Positions 39,541 to 39,611 of a stretch of 39,611 nt of DNA are shown here, piece by piece. The notes beneath the pieces were generated by a model that did no database searches, was not told where the DNA came from, and worked only from the letters and a program-made list of their open reading frames with translations. The first letter of the stretch is position 1, and each line of letters opens with the position of its first letter. Both the position numbers and the translations under genes were made by a program. The stretch lies in the IMG/VR virus record IMGVR_UViG_3300020213_000056, positions 1 through 39,611 of that record; one strand, given 5' to 3'. Source of the DNA: a virus.

Positions 39541-39611
39541 CTCCGGGGGCGTGACGGGTGCCGCCGGGGGGACCGACCTCGTGGGAAGGACCGAGCGAGA
39601 GGGGAGCGAGC

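Noticed and set aside
1-39611. tRNA genes and an integrase
   Set aside because: No tRNA cloverleaf and no tyrosine or serine recombinase signature was recognised by eye; a tRNA scan was not possible here.

Overview
The window is a nearly complete, gene-dense genome or genome contig of a tailed dsDNA phage with a long non-contractile tail (siphovirus-like). The evidence is a large terminase subunit, a portal, a fused prohead protease/scaffold, a lambda gpE-type capsid protein, a gpD-like decoration protein, a tail tube, a 1545-residue tape measure and a gene-transfer-agent-like tail tip with an NlpC/P60 peptidase. No integrase, repressor, tRNA or rRNA was seen. The best host clue is a phage protein carrying two type I dockerin repeats of the DLNADGVVDGDD...LAAWG form. 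This form is characteristic of Planctomycetes (Phycisphaerae-like). High GC content and many starts without a Shine-Dalgarno sequence are compatible with such a host, but the host remains an inference.

Layout. (i) 1-1059 is non-coding: a purine/G-rich end, an AT-rich stretch with palindromes (209-440), an array of about 26 nine-base iterons mostly spaced exactly 11 bp (441-816), and an 18-bp tandem repeat (883-955). It looks like a replication origin. (ii) 1060-8607, plus strand: an unknown protein, a small membrane protein, virion-associated proteins including an SGNH hydrolase and a tail fibre, a holin/spanin-like cluster, the large terminase and a small zinc ribbon. (iii) 8537-26560, minus strand: the tail and head genes, read from the protease/scaffold (26560) through capsid, connectors, tail tube, chaperones and tape measure to the tail tip. 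(iv) 26628-28576, plus strand: portal and a neck/tail-completion-like protein, diverging from the protease. (v) 28482-39540, minus strand: the replication module, with a zinc-binding protein, SNF2-like helicase, candidate ssDNA-binding protein, secreted Cys-rich protein, dockerin protein, a run of translationally coupled small proteins, a methyltransferase joined in frame to a family A DNA polymerase, a basic-tailed protein and a RuvC-like nuclease.

The most interesting system is in the replication module. The gene at 33010-33489 encodes a stand-alone DnaA domain IV (the double-strand DNA-binding domain) without an AAA+ ATPase, and its base-reading loop is altered. The non-coding array at 441-816 contains six perfect matches to the bacterial DnaA box TTATNCACA plus many one-mismatch variants in 11-bp phase. 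Together they suggest a phage-encoded DnaA-like initiator acting on its own origin. The DnaA-IV gene lies in a chain of ATGA-overlapping genes leading into the polymerase, and five consecutive small proteins in that chain share a C-terminal motif (roughly MTxPRxxASxRAAA). Other notable points are the methyltransferase-polymerase in-frame join (possibly a frameshift artefact), a leucine at the polymerase position equivalent to E. coli Phe762, the dockerin protein, and an unusually cysteine-rich tail protein.
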